This document shows positions 54,497 through 63,253 of a DNA stretch of 64,000 nucleotides, piece after piece. This DNA is from JBBEAM01 sp040882845 (GTDB lineage Bacteria; Pseudomonadota; Alphaproteobacteria; Kiloniellales; DSM-21159), in NCBI GenBank assembly GCA_040882845.1, contig JBBEAM010000007.1:186001-250000 (forward strand). The letters run 5' to 3'. The notes beneath the pieces are model-generated. The model ran no database searches and was not told the DNA's origin. It saw only the letters and a list, made by a program, of their open reading frames with translations. Both the position numbers and the translations under genes were made by a program. Every line of letters begins with the position of its first letter. Position 1 is the stretch's first letter.

Positions 54497-55072
54497 ATGG
54501 ATGCTCCCCTGATTCTTGCTTCCGCCTCGCCGCGGCGGCTCGCCTTGCTGCGCCAGGTCGGCATCGAGCCGGCCGAGGTCGATCCGGCGGCGCTCGACGA
54601 GACCCCCCTGGCCAGGGAACTGCCCCGGGTCTATGCCGCGCGCATGGCGGCGGCGAAGGCGGCGGCCGTGGCCGCGCGCCACAGCGGCGCCTTCGTGCTG
54701 GCCGCCGACACCGTGGTCGCCTGCGGCCGGCGCATCCTGCCCAAGGCGGAGAGCGAGGCCGAGGCGCGGCGCTGCCTGGAGCTGCTCTCCGGGCGGCGGC
54801 ACCGGGTCTATGGCGGGGTCGAGGCGGTCGCCCCGGACGGCCGCGCCGCGCGCCGCTGCGTAATGACCCAGGTGACCTTCAAGCGCCTGACCGCGCCCGA
54901 GATCGACGCCTATCTCGCCGGCGGCGAGTGGCGCGGCAAGGCCGGCGGCTACGCCATCCAGGGCGCCGCCGGGGCCTTCATCCCCAGCATCAACGGCAGC
55001 ACCAGCAACGTCGTCGGCCTACCCCTGGCCGAGACCCTGGCCCTGCTGCGCGGGCTCGGCTTTTCGGGATGA
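54497..55072 (+). CDS. maf: Maf family nucleotide pyrophosphatase
   Basis: A 191-residue Maf/HAM1-fold protein: LILASASPRRLALL, VLAADTVVACGRRIL with the catalytic Asp, and GKAGGYAIQGAAGAFI. Maf proteins hydrolyse dTTP, UTP or modified nucleotides. Its TGA overlaps the next ATG. Confidence 0.93.
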   Translation: MDAPLILASASPRRLALLRQVGIEPAEVDPAALDETPLARELPRVYAARMAAAKAAAVAARHSGAFVLAADTVVACGRRILPKAESEAEARRCLELLSGRRHRVYGGVEAVAPDGRAARRCVMTQVTFKRLTAPEIDAYLAGGEWRGKAGGYAIQGAAGAFIPSINGSTSNVVGLPLAETLALLRGLGFSG

Positions 55073-56118
55073 CGGGAAAGCTCCTGGTCGCCCGGCTGCC
55101 CGGCGAGCTCCGGGCCGTGCGGCTGGACCGCGCGGGGCGGCTGCAGGATCTGCGCATCGAGCGCGGCGGTCCGGCCACCCAGGCCGGCAGCCTTTACCGT
55201 GGCAGGATCGCTCGCATCGACCGGGCGCTGGCTGCGGCCTTCGTCGACCTCGGCGAAGACCTGCCCGGCTTCCTGCCGCTCGACAAGGCGCCCGAGGGCG
55301 TTACCGAGGGGACGGCGCTCTGCCTCAAGGTGACCCGCGCCCCCTCGCCGGGCAAGGGCGCCAAGCTCAGCGCCAAGGGTGTGCCCCAGAGCGATGGGCC
55401 GGCGCCGGCGCTGCTGCAGGCGGCGGCGGGCCTGGAGGCCTGGTTGACCGCCCAGGAGCGCGCGCCGGAAGAGACCGGCGCCTGCTTTCCCGAGGCGGTC
55501 GAGGCCGAGATCGAGACCCTGCTGCAGCCCGAGGTGACCCTGCCCGGCGGCGGCCGTCTGATCGTCGAGCCGGTCAGCTCGATGACCGCCATCGACGTGG
55601 ATAGCGGAAGCGATGCGCGCGGCGCGCTGGAGATCGACCTCGCCGCCGCCGCCGAGATCCCCCGGCAATTGCGTCTGCGCAACCTTTCCGGCCTGATCGT
55701 CGTCGACTTCCTGGGCCTGGAGCGCCGGGACGCGCGCCGCCAGGTGACGGAGCGCCTGACCGAGGGCTGCGCGGCGGATCGCGAGCCGGTGGAGCTCTCT
55801 GCCATGTCGGCCAGCGGCCTGGTCGAGATCGCCCGCCGCCGCGCCGCTCCGGCGCTGCACGAGATCATGTTCTGGCCGCCGCACCGCCGGCGCCAGCCGC
55901 TCTCCCTAGCCTACGACGCCCTGCGCGGCTTCGCCGCCGCGCCGCCGGCGCCTGCGGCCGAGCTGCGCCTGTCGCACCGTCTCGCCGCCGCCCTGCGCGG
56001 CCCCGCAGGGGAGGCCCTGGCCGCCCTGGAGGCCCGGCGCGGACACTCCCTGGTGCTGATCGAGGAGGCCTGGCGGGACGACGACTCCTATGAACTCGTG
56101 ATAGCGTCGCGGCCATGA
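55069..56118 (+). CDS. ribonuclease E/G family protein, short form
   Basis: A 349-residue protein, shorter than RNase G (about 490). The N-terminal S1 region includes LYRGRIARIDRALAAAFVDLG; the magnesium-site motifs are TAIDVDSGS and LIVVDFLGLERRD, about 40 residues apart. The zinc-link CPxCxG motif of RNase E/G is not visible at the end, so tetramer formation may differ. This compact form next to maf is usual in alphaproteobacteria. Confidence 0.88.
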   Translation: MTGKLLVARLPGELRAVRLDRAGRLQDLRIERGGPATQAGSLYRGRIARIDRALAAAFVDLGEDLPGFLPLDKAPEGVTEGTALCLKVTRAPSPGKGAKLSAKGVPQSDGPAPALLQAAAGLEAWLTAQERAPEETGACFPEAVEAEIETLLQPEVTLPGGGRLIVEPVSSMTAIDVDSGSDARGALEIDLAAAAEIPRQLRLRNLSGLIVVDFLGLERRDARRQVTERLTEGCAADREPVELSAMSASGLVEIARRRAAPALHEIMFWPPHRRRQPLSLAYDALRGFAAAPPAPAAELRLSHRLAAALRGPAGEALAALEARRGHSLVLIEEAWRDDDSYELVIASRP

Positions 56119-56336
56119 GCGGCGATCCCTCCTCTCCCGCGCCCCGCCGGGCGCGCCGGCGCAACGGCGGCAAATGCCCGACCTGCGGCGCTGCCTCCCA
56201 GCTTGCCACCCGGCCCTTCTGCTCGACCCGCTGCGCCGAGGTCGACCTCGGCCGCTGGCTGCAGGGCAGCTACCGCATTCCCACCCAGGAGCGCCCCTCG
56301 GAGGGCGAACCCGCCCCGGAAGAGGACGAGCAGTGA
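56115..56336 (+). CDS. yacG: DNA gyrase inhibitor YacG, zinc-binding
   Basis: A 73-residue protein with four Cys in CPTCG and FCSTRCAEVDLGRWLQG, the YacG zinc finger, plus a basic N-terminus and acidic tail. YacG binds GyrB and blocks DNA binding. It overlaps both neighbours by 4 bases. Confidence 0.93.
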   Translation: MSGDPSSPAPRRARRRNGGKCPTCGAASQLATRPFCSTRCAEVDLGRWLQGSYRIPTQERPSEGEPAPEEDEQ

Positions 56337-57304
56337 CGCGCCGCCTGGCGGCGCTGTGTTTCGCCCTGGCGCTGCTGCTGCCCGCTCCGGCCTTCGCCCA
56401 GGAGGCCTCCCAATCCCTCGAGGCGGCGCTGCCGTCCGTGGTCTCCGTGCTGCCGGTCTGGCCGGGCTACGCCCAGGGCGGGCAGGGCGCGCCGCCGGGC
56501 AGCGCGCCCGAGGGCAGCGGCTTCGCCATCGCCCCCGGCGGGCAGATCGCCACGGCGCTGCATGTCGTCGCCCAGGCCGAGCGGATCGACGTGCGCCTCG
56601 CCGACGGGCGGGTGCTGCCGGCCGAGCTGCTGGCCGGCGACCCGGCCAGCGACCTTGCGCTGCTGCGGATCGCCGAAGAGCTGCCGCTGCTCGAGGAGGG
56701 CGGGGAGCCGGCGCTGGGGCAGGAGGTCTGCGCCCTGGGCAACGCCTACGGCCTCGGCCTTTCCGTCACCTGCGGCGTGGTCTCGGCGACCCGGCGCACG
56801 CGGGCCGGTTTCAACGCCGTGGAGGACTTCATCCAGACCGACGCGGCGGTCAATCCGGGCATGTCCGGCGGCCCGCTGCTCGACCGCCAGGGGCGGCTGG
56901 TCGGCCTGCTCTCGGCGATCTTCACCGGCAAGACCGACGGCAACCTCGGGGTCAACTTCGCGGTCTCCCCGGCGCTGCTCAAGCGGGTGATGGGCGATCT
57001 GCTCGACTTCGGCGCGGTCAGGCGCGGCTCCGCCGGGCTGCAGTTCGGCGACCTGCCGCTCGACCAGAGACGCGAGCGGGCCGGCGCCCTGGTCGCCGCG
57101 GTCCGCCCCGGCGGCCCGGCCGCCGCGGCGGGCATCGCCCAGGGCGAGCTGGTCCTGGCCATCGGCGCGCGCAGGGTCGAACAGGCCAGCGACGCGCGCA
57201 CGGCGCTGCAGCTCGCCCGGCCCGGCGACACCGTGACCCTGATCCTCTGGCGCGAGGGCACCGAGACCGCCGTCGAGCTCGAGCTCGAAGCCCCGCCGCA
57301 GTAG
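56333..57304 (+). CDS. exported trypsin-like serine protease with PDZ domain (DegP-like)
   Basis: GTG 56333 overlaps the yacG stop. The 323 residues begin with a signal peptide ending near AFA-QEA. The chymotrypsin-fold triad is His77 (ATALHVV), Asp107 (PASDLALL) and Ser178 (NPGMSGGPL). A PDZ-like domain occupies the last 100 residues (AAVRPGGPAAAAGIAQGELVL in part). Probably a periplasmic protein-quality-control protease. Confidence 0.88.
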   Translation: MTRRLAALCFALALLLPAPAFAQEASQSLEAALPSVVSVLPVWPGYAQGGQGAPPGSAPEGSGFAIAPGGQIATALHVVAQAERIDVRLADGRVLPAELLAGDPASDLALLRIAEELPLLEEGGEPALGQEVCALGNAYGLGLSVTCGVVSATRRTRAGFNAVEDFIQTDAAVNPGMSGGPLLDRQGRLVGLLSAIFTGKTDGNLGVNFAVSPALLKRVMGDLLDFGAVRRGSAGLQFGDLPLDQRRERAGALVAAVRPGGPAAAAGIAQGELVLAIGARRVEQASDARTALQLARPGDTVTLILWREGTETAVELELEAPPQ

Positions 57305-57364
57305 GGCGCGCGGGCGCCGCAAAGGCCCGGGAATCCTGCGAAACCCTTGCCAGGCAAGGGAGGC

Positions 57365-57393
57365 TGGACAGCACCGCCGTCTTCTTCTATAAG
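57365..57393 (+). promoter_or_regulatory. sigma-70-type promoter for tRNA-Phe
   Basis: TGGACA (57365-57370), a 17-base spacer and TATAAG (57388-57393) stand about 70 bases before tRNA-Phe. Confidence 0.65.
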
Positions 57394-57464
57394 CGCACGG
57401 CGCTCCCCGAGAGCGTCCGGCGGAGCCCCGCTCCGCCCCGGTTCTCCGGCCCGTCCGGAAGGTG

Positions 57465-57540
57465 GCCCAGGTAGCTCAGTTGGTAGAGCATGCGACTGAA
57501 AATCGCAGTGTCGGTGGTTCGATTCCGCCCCTGGGCACCA
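57465..57540 (+). tRNA. tRNA-Phe (anticodon GAA)
   Basis: A full 76-base cloverleaf with CCA: acceptor GCCCAGG/CCTGGGC, D arm GCTC/GAGC, anticodon stem TGCGA/TCGCA with loop CTGAAAA, T arm GGTGG-TTCGATT-CCGCC. The low-GC nuclease region begins immediately after its 3' end. Confidence 0.96.
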
Positions 57541-57701
57541 TAGCCCCAAGATAGCTATTGAAATTCAGGCGCTTAGATGGCGGTGTGTAAAGCATCGCGG
57601 CGCAGTGTGTAAAACGCTCAGCTGCCGCACCTCTTCTGTGCCTTCGGAACCAGAAGATGCTTCGCTGCAACACGCGTTGCTACTGGCATGGTAATGCATC
57701 G

Positions 57702-59705
57702 CTATCTTTGGACAGCCCGAACGAGCTGCGCCATGATGTAGAACCATTCTTCAACTTCGCTCCTTTCCGCTCCTTCCGGGTCAGTTGAAGTACAACGTTC
57801 CCTTATTTCTTCTAATGTCATCTCCGGAAGTAAAAGGCCACAAATAACGTGTTTTGGTCGAGAGTCCTTTAGGTGGACGCCACGTCGTACTTCTGAGGGA
57901 AGCTGGAATTCCAGCTCTTCTTTTGCACGACACAACTCCTGCCAAAACTCAGTATCGGTCTTTGAAATCTTCCCATAATCGAAGTCAAGATTAGGGAGTC
58001 GCCCTATGATATCGACAGCGACACCACAAATGCGGTCGACAGCGGCTGGATGTAGGTAATTCTCAATCTCGCGCTTACGAGTCATTACAACAGCTATGGG
58101 TAGGCCCTCTCCGCCATCATTCCACCTCCTGACACGCTCCGCTACCTCAGGAGGAATAGCCTTCCCTGGATGATCTGGTCCTTCCTTGTCAGAGTCGCGT
58201 AGATAGAACTGTGGCAATCCGAGCGCGTCGAGATACTCGCCGTTAACAACGGACTTGAGCTGGTCGCCGCCACCACCGAATACGAAGAATATCCGGTTGA
58301 TCTCCAGCGGTTCTAGCGCTAATCCCGCTTGATTCAACTTTCCGGCGATACTCTCCAGCACCCATACATCTGAGTCACCTTCGACCCAAACTGCGATCTG
58401 GGCATTTTCGCGGGGAATAGCGCTCGGCAACACACCGAGACTCGTTGCGGCCTCCAACAGTACGCCCTTATCCTGAGCCCCGTTACGGACGCGTGGAAAA
58501 GTTGCCGCGGCTGGTCTGTCGATGAAGCGAATGGAATCAATAGGCAGGAGTTCTGCAAGCCCTGGAACGTGGGTCGTTAGGAGAACTTGATCTCCCGTAT
58601 CGACCAGGGCCTTGAAAGCCTCAATAATGTTACGTTGGAAATTTGGATGCTGTGACGTTTCCGGCTCCTCGATCCCATAGATTGCTGGCGGTTGAACCAG
58701 TCCCTCAGCACGTTCTTGGCGCTTCTTCTCTGCCTCAGCCTGGAAAAACGCCAACACTACAAGACGACGAACCCCAGCGCCCCTCTTGTTCAGTGGTACG
58801 TCATCGTCTCCACGAAGTACGTCTAGATCAAAAGCCTTCGACCATATAGGAGGTTTATAATCTGGGACTAAGCTCTGCGCTAATTCTGGGTAATCTCTTT
58901 TCAATCTTTGCAGAGTGCGTTCAGTTGTTTCTTCTACTTTCCGCTGAATTTGAATTGCGATAGGCGCAAGCTCTGCTTCTAGTTTTTTTATGGTTGACTT
59001 CAGTGTCGCATCCAGAGGGGAGCGGACTGTCGTTTCTTTGTCCCCCCGTACTTGCTCTGACTTGAAGAGTGAGTAAACTGGGAGGTGGCGATCATTAAGT
59101 TTCTTCCATATCTTTCGAGCATCTTGGAAGTCAGTCCCCTTGTCTTTTGGGCGATCTAACTCAACCTCACGTGGTTGCAGGTTAAGCTCGTTGGTTGCTT
59201 CCAAGTGACGATAAATGGCTTGGCGCATGTCTGGATTCTTCCGTTTGTCTGCTTCCAGTCCATTCGCCTCAACAATTTCCTTGAGCTCGTCCCTTTTTTT
59301 GAAGAGAAGATCCCTACCCAATTCGTGGGTTGGTGCATTAGCCCAAGCGTAGATACTCTCCACTTCGACTTTTGCCGAGGTGGCTCGCCAAATCTTGTAG
59401 ATTTCAAGGTTTCCAGAATTATTCAGCAAACACTCATCTTGGAGCGTTGTATGTGATTGGGCATCGAGGTTGATCTGGTTCGGCAGGTCAGAGAATATAC
59501 AGCCTACCTTGAATTTTCCGTCTTCGATTCGGGTGTTAACGTCTTGTGCATCCACAACGTCATTAAAAAAAGCATCAAGCGCTTCAAGGACACTTGACTT
59601 TCCAACGTCGTTTTCACCGATAAGTGCGGTGAGAGCGGAGATATCGATCTCAGTGCGTTCGCGATAGCCACGGAAGCCCTCAATAATGACCTTTTCTAGC
59701 TTCAT
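57702..59705 (-). CDS. OLD-family ATP-dependent nuclease (AAA ATPase plus TOPRIM)
   Basis: A 667-residue protein. Walker A is GENDVGKSS at 30-38; the ABC-type signature region is NKRGAGVRRLVV near 306; Walker B is YGIEEPETSQHP at 343-354; the H-loop is TTHVPGLAEL at 377. The TOPRIM half has VEGDSD (441-446), GGGGDQ (477-482), DSD (504-506) and EIENYL (546-551). No UvrD-like GajB partner or reverse transcriptase is adjacent, so it is a stand-alone (class 1-like) OLD protein. Codon use is AT-rich (sampled 45-52% GC), and it lies next to tRNA-Phe, both signs of transfer. Anti-phage function is likely but inferred. Confidence 0.9.
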   Translation of the reverse strand: MKLEKVIIEGFRGYRERTEIDISALTALIGENDVGKSSVLEALDAFFNDVVDAQDVNTRIEDGKFKVGCIFSDLPNQINLDAQSHTTLQDECLLNNSGNLEIYKIWRATSAKVEVESIYAWANAPTHELGRDLLFKKRDELKEIVEANGLEADKRKNPDMRQAIYRHLEATNELNLQPREVELDRPKDKGTDFQDARKIWKKLNDRHLPVYSLFKSEQVRGDKETTVRSPLDATLKSTIKKLEAELAPIAIQIQRKVEETTERTLQRLKRDYPELAQSLVPDYKPPIWSKAFDLDVLRGDDDVPLNKRGAGVRRLVVLAFFQAEAEKKRQERAEGLVQPPAIYGIEEPETSQHPNFQRNIIEAFKALVDTGDQVLLTTHVPGLAELLPIDSIRFIDRPAAATFPRVRNGAQDKGVLLEAATSLGVLPSAIPRENAQIAVWVEGDSDVWVLESIAGKLNQAGLALEPLEINRIFFVFGGGGDQLKSVVNGEYLDALGLPQFYLRDSDKEGPDHPGKAIPPEVAERVRRWNDGGEGLPIAVVMTRKREIENYLHPAAVDRICGVAVDIIGRLPNLDFDYGKISKTDTEFWQELCRAKEELEFQLPSEVRRGVHLKDSRPKHVICGLLLPEMTLEEIRERCTSTDPEGAERSEVEEWFYIMAQLVRAVQR

Positions 59706-59870
59706 CTCCTGCCCGTTCCCTCAGCGGTTAAGCTGTCGAGCAACGTAGCACACCACTACCGGTTGTGGAGTGTTCTATGCTGACGTTAATGATGAGCCGA
59801 TAATCGTCGTTGAGATATAAGGGATAATCTGGAGCCAATTGGGCACAGTAATCCTTCCGATAACAGCTAC

Positions 59871-61325
59871 TTACCCCCCAACCCCGATCGCCATCAGCTT
59901 GGTCTCCAGGTACTCGTCGAGCCCTTCGCGGCCGCCTTCGCGGCCGATGCCGGACTGCTTGACCCCGCCGAAGGGGGCCTCGGTGGCGCCGATCCGCACC
60001 TCGTTGAGGCCGACCATGCCGGTTTCCAGGCGCTCGCCGACGCGGATGCCGCGCCCCAGGTCGCCGGTGAAAAGATAGGCGGCGAGGCCCTGGGGCACGT
60101 TATTGGCGGCGGCGATCACCTCCTCCTCGCCGTCGAAGGGCAGCAGCGAGGCGACCGGGCCGAAGACCTCCTCGTTGACCACCGCCATCTCCGGGGTGAC
60201 CCCGGACAGCACCGTCGGCTCGAAGAAGAAGCCCTTGGCGTAGTCGCCTCCGCTCCGGCGCTTGCCGCCGGTCAGCGGGATGGCGCCGCGCTCCAGGGCG
60301 TCGGCCACCAGGCGCTCGACCTTCTGTACCGCCCCGGCCTCGATCAGCGGGCCCATGGTCACGCCGGCGTCGAGACCGTTGCCGAGCTTGAGGCCCTGGG
60401 CGCGCTCCGTCAGGCGCTCGGCCACGGCCTCGAGGATCGGCCGCTCGACGTAGATCCGGTTGGCCGAGATGCAGGCCTGGCCGGCGTTGAGGAACTTCAG
60501 CATCGACAGCGCGAAGACCGCGGTGTCGAGATCGCAGTCGGCGAAGAGGATCACCGGGGCGTTGCCGCCGAGCTCCATGGAGGTGCGCTTGATCTGCTCG
60601 GCCGCGCCGCGCAGCAGCAGGCGCCCGACCTCGGTGGAGCCGGTGAAGGAGATCTTGCGGACCCGCGCGTCCTCCAGGAAGACCTTGCCGATGGCCTGGG
60701 GGTCGCCGGTCACCACGTTGAACACGCCGGGCGGCAGCTCGGCCTCCAGCGCCGCGGCGCCGATGGCCAGCGCGGTCAGCGGGGTCTGCTCCGCCGGCTT
60801 CATCACCATAGTGCAGCCGGCGGCCAGCGCCGGCCCGGCCTTGCGCGCGATCATCGCGGCGGGGACGTTCCAGGGGATGATCCCGGCGCAGACCCCGACC
60901 GGCTGGCGCAGCGTGATTAGGCGGCGGCCGGGCAGGGGATCGGGGATCCAGTCGCCGTAGCTGCGCCGCGCCTCCTCGGCGTACCAGGCGAAGGAGTCGA
61001 TGGTCAGGTTGAGCTCGATATGCGATTCCGCCAGCGGCTTGCCTTCCTCGCGGGTGATCAGCCGGGCGAGGTCGTCGCGGCGGGAGTCCAGGACCTGGGC
61101 AAAGCGGTGCAGGTGCTTGGCGCGGGCCGCGGCGCTGAGGCCCGACCAGGCAGGGAAGGCGGCCTGAGCGGCACCGACGGCGGCGCTGGCGTCGGCCGCG
61201 CCGCCCTGGGGCACCCGGCCAAGCTCGCTGCCGTCCGCCGGGTCGATGGAGGCGAAGGTTTCGCCCGACAGCGCCGGCCGCCAGTCGCCGCCATAGATCA
61301 TGCCGCGCTCCGCAGTCTCGCTCAT
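59871..61325 (-). CDS. gabD: NAD(P)-dependent succinate-semialdehyde-type aldehyde dehydrogenase
   Basis: A 484-residue aldehyde dehydrogenase. IIPWNVPAAMIARKAGPAL and VMKPAEQTPLTAL form the cofactor site, the catalytic Glu is in MELGGNAPVI and the Cys in NAGQACISANR. The opening and length match SSADH (GabD). Succinate semialdehyde from GABA or putrescine breakdown would fit the polyamine genes elsewhere in the window, but close relatives accept other semialdehydes. Normal GC resumes here after the OLD gene. Confidence 0.87.
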   Translation of the reverse strand: MSETAERGMIYGGDWRPALSGETFASIDPADGSELGRVPQGGAADASAAVGAAQAAFPAWSGLSAAARAKHLHRFAQVLDSRRDDLARLITREEGKPLAESHIELNLTIDSFAWYAEEARRSYGDWIPDPLPGRRLITLRQPVGVCAGIIPWNVPAAMIARKAGPALAAGCTMVMKPAEQTPLTALAIGAAALEAELPPGVFNVVTGDPQAIGKVFLEDARVRKISFTGSTEVGRLLLRGAAEQIKRTSMELGGNAPVILFADCDLDTAVFALSMLKFLNAGQACISANRIYVERPILEAVAERLTERAQGLKLGNGLDAGVTMGPLIEAGAVQKVERLVADALERGAIPLTGGKRRSGGDYAKGFFFEPTVLSGVTPEMAVVNEEVFGPVASLLPFDGEEEVIAAANNVPQGLAAYLFTGDLGRGIRVGERLETGMVGLNEVRIGATEAPFGGVKQSGIGREGGREGLDEYLETKLMAIGVGG

Positions 61326-61386
61326 AGCCGCTCCTCTTTTCCGCTGAGTTCGGCGGCACTATGCGCGCCGGATCCTGCCTCGAGGC

Positions 61387-61403
61387 CATAGCGATTGGCT
61401 ATG
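61387..61403. promoter_or_regulatory. 17-base palindrome between the aldehyde dehydrogenase and DUF1116 genes
   Basis: CATAGC and GCTATG flank GATTG, giving a perfect 6-bp-arm dyad with the ATAGC-N5-GCTAT form seen at many LysR-type sites. It lies 62 bases from the dehydrogenase start and 93 from the DUF1116 start. No regulator is adjacent. Confidence 0.4.
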
Positions 61404-61495
61404 CCGCGGGCCGAAAGGCGAATGGACAGGCATGGCTCAATGCCAAGCATGGGGGAGCGTGAAATCTCACCCCCTCCAACCTCTGGAAAGCCGCC

Positions 61496-62746
61496 ATGAC
61501 CCCCACCGCCGAAGCCGACCTGGAGCGGCAGAACCGCAGCCTGCTCGACATTCTCTGCGCCGCCCGGCCGCGGCTGACCGGCCTCAAGCCGGCGCTGCAG
61601 GCGGTGCCGGGGATGGCGGAAAACCGCATCCTCCACGCCGGGCCGCCGATTGCCTGGGCGCAGATGACGCCGGCGATGCAGGCGGCGGTCGCCGGGGCGC
61701 TGGTCCACGAGGGGCTGGCGGGGACCCTCGAGGGCGCGGCGGCGCTGGCCGGCAGCGGCGAGATCGACTTCGCCCCGGCCCATGATCACCAGGCCGCCGG
61801 GGCCATGGCCGGGATCGTCAGCGCCTCGATGCCGGTCTTCGTCGCCGAGGATGCGGTCTCCGGCCTGAAGGCCTTCGCCACGGTCAACGAGGGGCTGGGC
61901 AAGACCCTGCGCTTCGGCGCCAACGGGCCCGAGGTGCTGGCCCGTCTCGCCTGGATCCGCGACGACCTGGCGCCGCTGCTCGACGCGGCCCTGGCGGCGC
62001 ACGAGCCGCTCGATCTCGGCGGGCTGGTGGCCGAGGCGCTGCGCCGCGGCGACGAGTGCCACAACCGCAACAAGGCGGCGACGGCGCTGGTTTTTCGCGA
62101 GCTGGCGCTGTCCCTGGTCGATTGCGATGCGCCGCGCTCTGCGGTGGCCGAGGCGCTGCGCTTCGTCGCCGGCAACGACCACTTCTTCCTCAACCTCTCC
62201 ATGGCCCACGCCAAGGCCGTGACCCTGGCGCTGGAGCGCGAGGCCAAGGGCTCGCTGGTCACCACCATGGCCGGCAACGGCCGCGAGGTCGGGATTCGCA
62301 CCAGCGCGACCGGCGCGCGCTGGTTCACGGCTCCGGCCGAGGTCGCCGACGTCCGGCTGTTCGCGGGGCAGAGCCTGGAGGATGCCACCCCGACCATGGG
62401 GGACTCCTACGTCACCGAGGCGATCGGCCTGGGCGGCTTCGCCCTGGCCGCGGCCCCGGCCATCGCCGAGTTCGTCGGCGGCACGGTGGCCGATCTGGTC
62501 GCCCGCTCGGAGCGGATGCGCGAGATCGCGGTCGGCGAACACAGCCGCTTCCTGATCCCCAGCCTCGGCTTTCGCGGCGTGCCTTCGGGGATCGACGTCC
62601 ACAGGGTCGCGCGCAGCGGGATCGCCCCCATCGTCAACACCGGCGTCGCCTCCAAGCGGCCCGGCGCCGGGCAGATCGGCGCCGGCGTGCAATCCTTCCC
62701 CCTCGCCGTCTTCCAGGCCGCCGCGCGGGCCCTGGAAGCGGCGTGA
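61496..62746 (+). CDS. DUF1116 (YlbE/AllG-like) protein
   Basis: A 416-residue protein with DUF1116 marks: ILHAGPPIAWAQMTPAMQAA, APAHDHQAAGAMAGIVSASMPVF (in part), RGDECHNRNKAAT, and NDHFFLNLSMAHAK. In E. coli the relative YlbE (AllG) works with FdrA and YlbF, which I recall as an oxamate carbamoyltransferase complex in allantoin breakdown. Neither partner is visible here, so this copy is an orphan within the window. Role uncertain. Confidence 0.85.
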   Translation: MTPTAEADLERQNRSLLDILCAARPRLTGLKPALQAVPGMAENRILHAGPPIAWAQMTPAMQAAVAGALVHEGLAGTLEGAAALAGSGEIDFAPAHDHQAAGAMAGIVSASMPVFVAEDAVSGLKAFATVNEGLGKTLRFGANGPEVLARLAWIRDDLAPLLDAALAAHEPLDLGGLVAEALRRGDECHNRNKAATALVFRELALSLVDCDAPRSAVAEALRFVAGNDHFFLNLSMAHAKAVTLALEREAKGSLVTTMAGNGREVGIRTSATGARWFTAPAEVADVRLFAGQSLEDATPTMGDSYVTEAIGLGGFALAAAPAIAEFVGGTVADLVARSERMREIAVGEHSRFLIPSLGFRGVPSGIDVHRVARSGIAPIVNTGVASKRPGAGQIGAGVQSFPLAVFQAAARALEAA

Positions 62747-62753
62747 GGAGCGG

Positions 62754-63227
62754 CTAGAGGTCGTCGCCGAAGATCCGCCGCTCGACCTCGTCGGGGCTTT
62801 CGCCGCCGCGCACCGTATCCACCGCGTTGGTCAGATCCGGGGTTTCGCCCTCGGCGAAGAGGCCGACGGCGTTGGCGCGGGTCAGGGGGTCGCAGACCGG
62901 GGCATGGGCCTCGACCAGGGTGCAGGACTGGTCGCCGCGGTTCCAGGCCCAGTGCAGGGCGTTCTTGGGAATCCGCGAGAAGTCGCCGGCCTTCATCAGG
63001 AAGGCGTCGTCCTCGATGAACACCCAGACCTCGCCCTCGACCAGATAGTTGAGCTGCTCGGCGTCGTGGCGGTGCGGGTTGGAGTGATAGCCCGGGGCGC
63101 GGGTCGCGACCATCAGGTTGCACTCGTTGCCGTAAACCATCTTGGTCGACATCGCGCCGCCGCGCACCTGCAGCACGTTCTGGCCTTCCTTGACTTCGTG
63201 GGCTCTAGCGAGCAAAGCCATGCTCAT
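62754..63227 (-). CDS. cupin-domain protein
   Basis: A 157-residue protein with one cupin barrel: motif 1 PHRHDAEQLNYLVEGEV supplies two His and a Glu-like ligand set, motif 2 is around PKNALHWAW. ATG 63221 is an alternative start. It lies 26 bases downstream of the iron-sulfur subunit gene and is probably in the same operon. It may be a dioxygenase, isomerase or sensor; substrate unknown. Confidence 0.82.
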   Translation of the reverse strand: MSMALLARAHEVKEGQNVLQVRGGAMSTKMVYGNECNLMVATRAPGYHSNPHRHDAEQLNYLVEGEVWVFIEDDAFLMKAGDFSRIPKNALHWAWNRGDQSCTLVEAHAPVCDPLTRANAVGLFAEGETPDLTNAVDTVRGGESPDEVERRIFGDDL

Positions 63228-63253
63228 CTCCTCCGTTCATGAATGTGGGTGTT

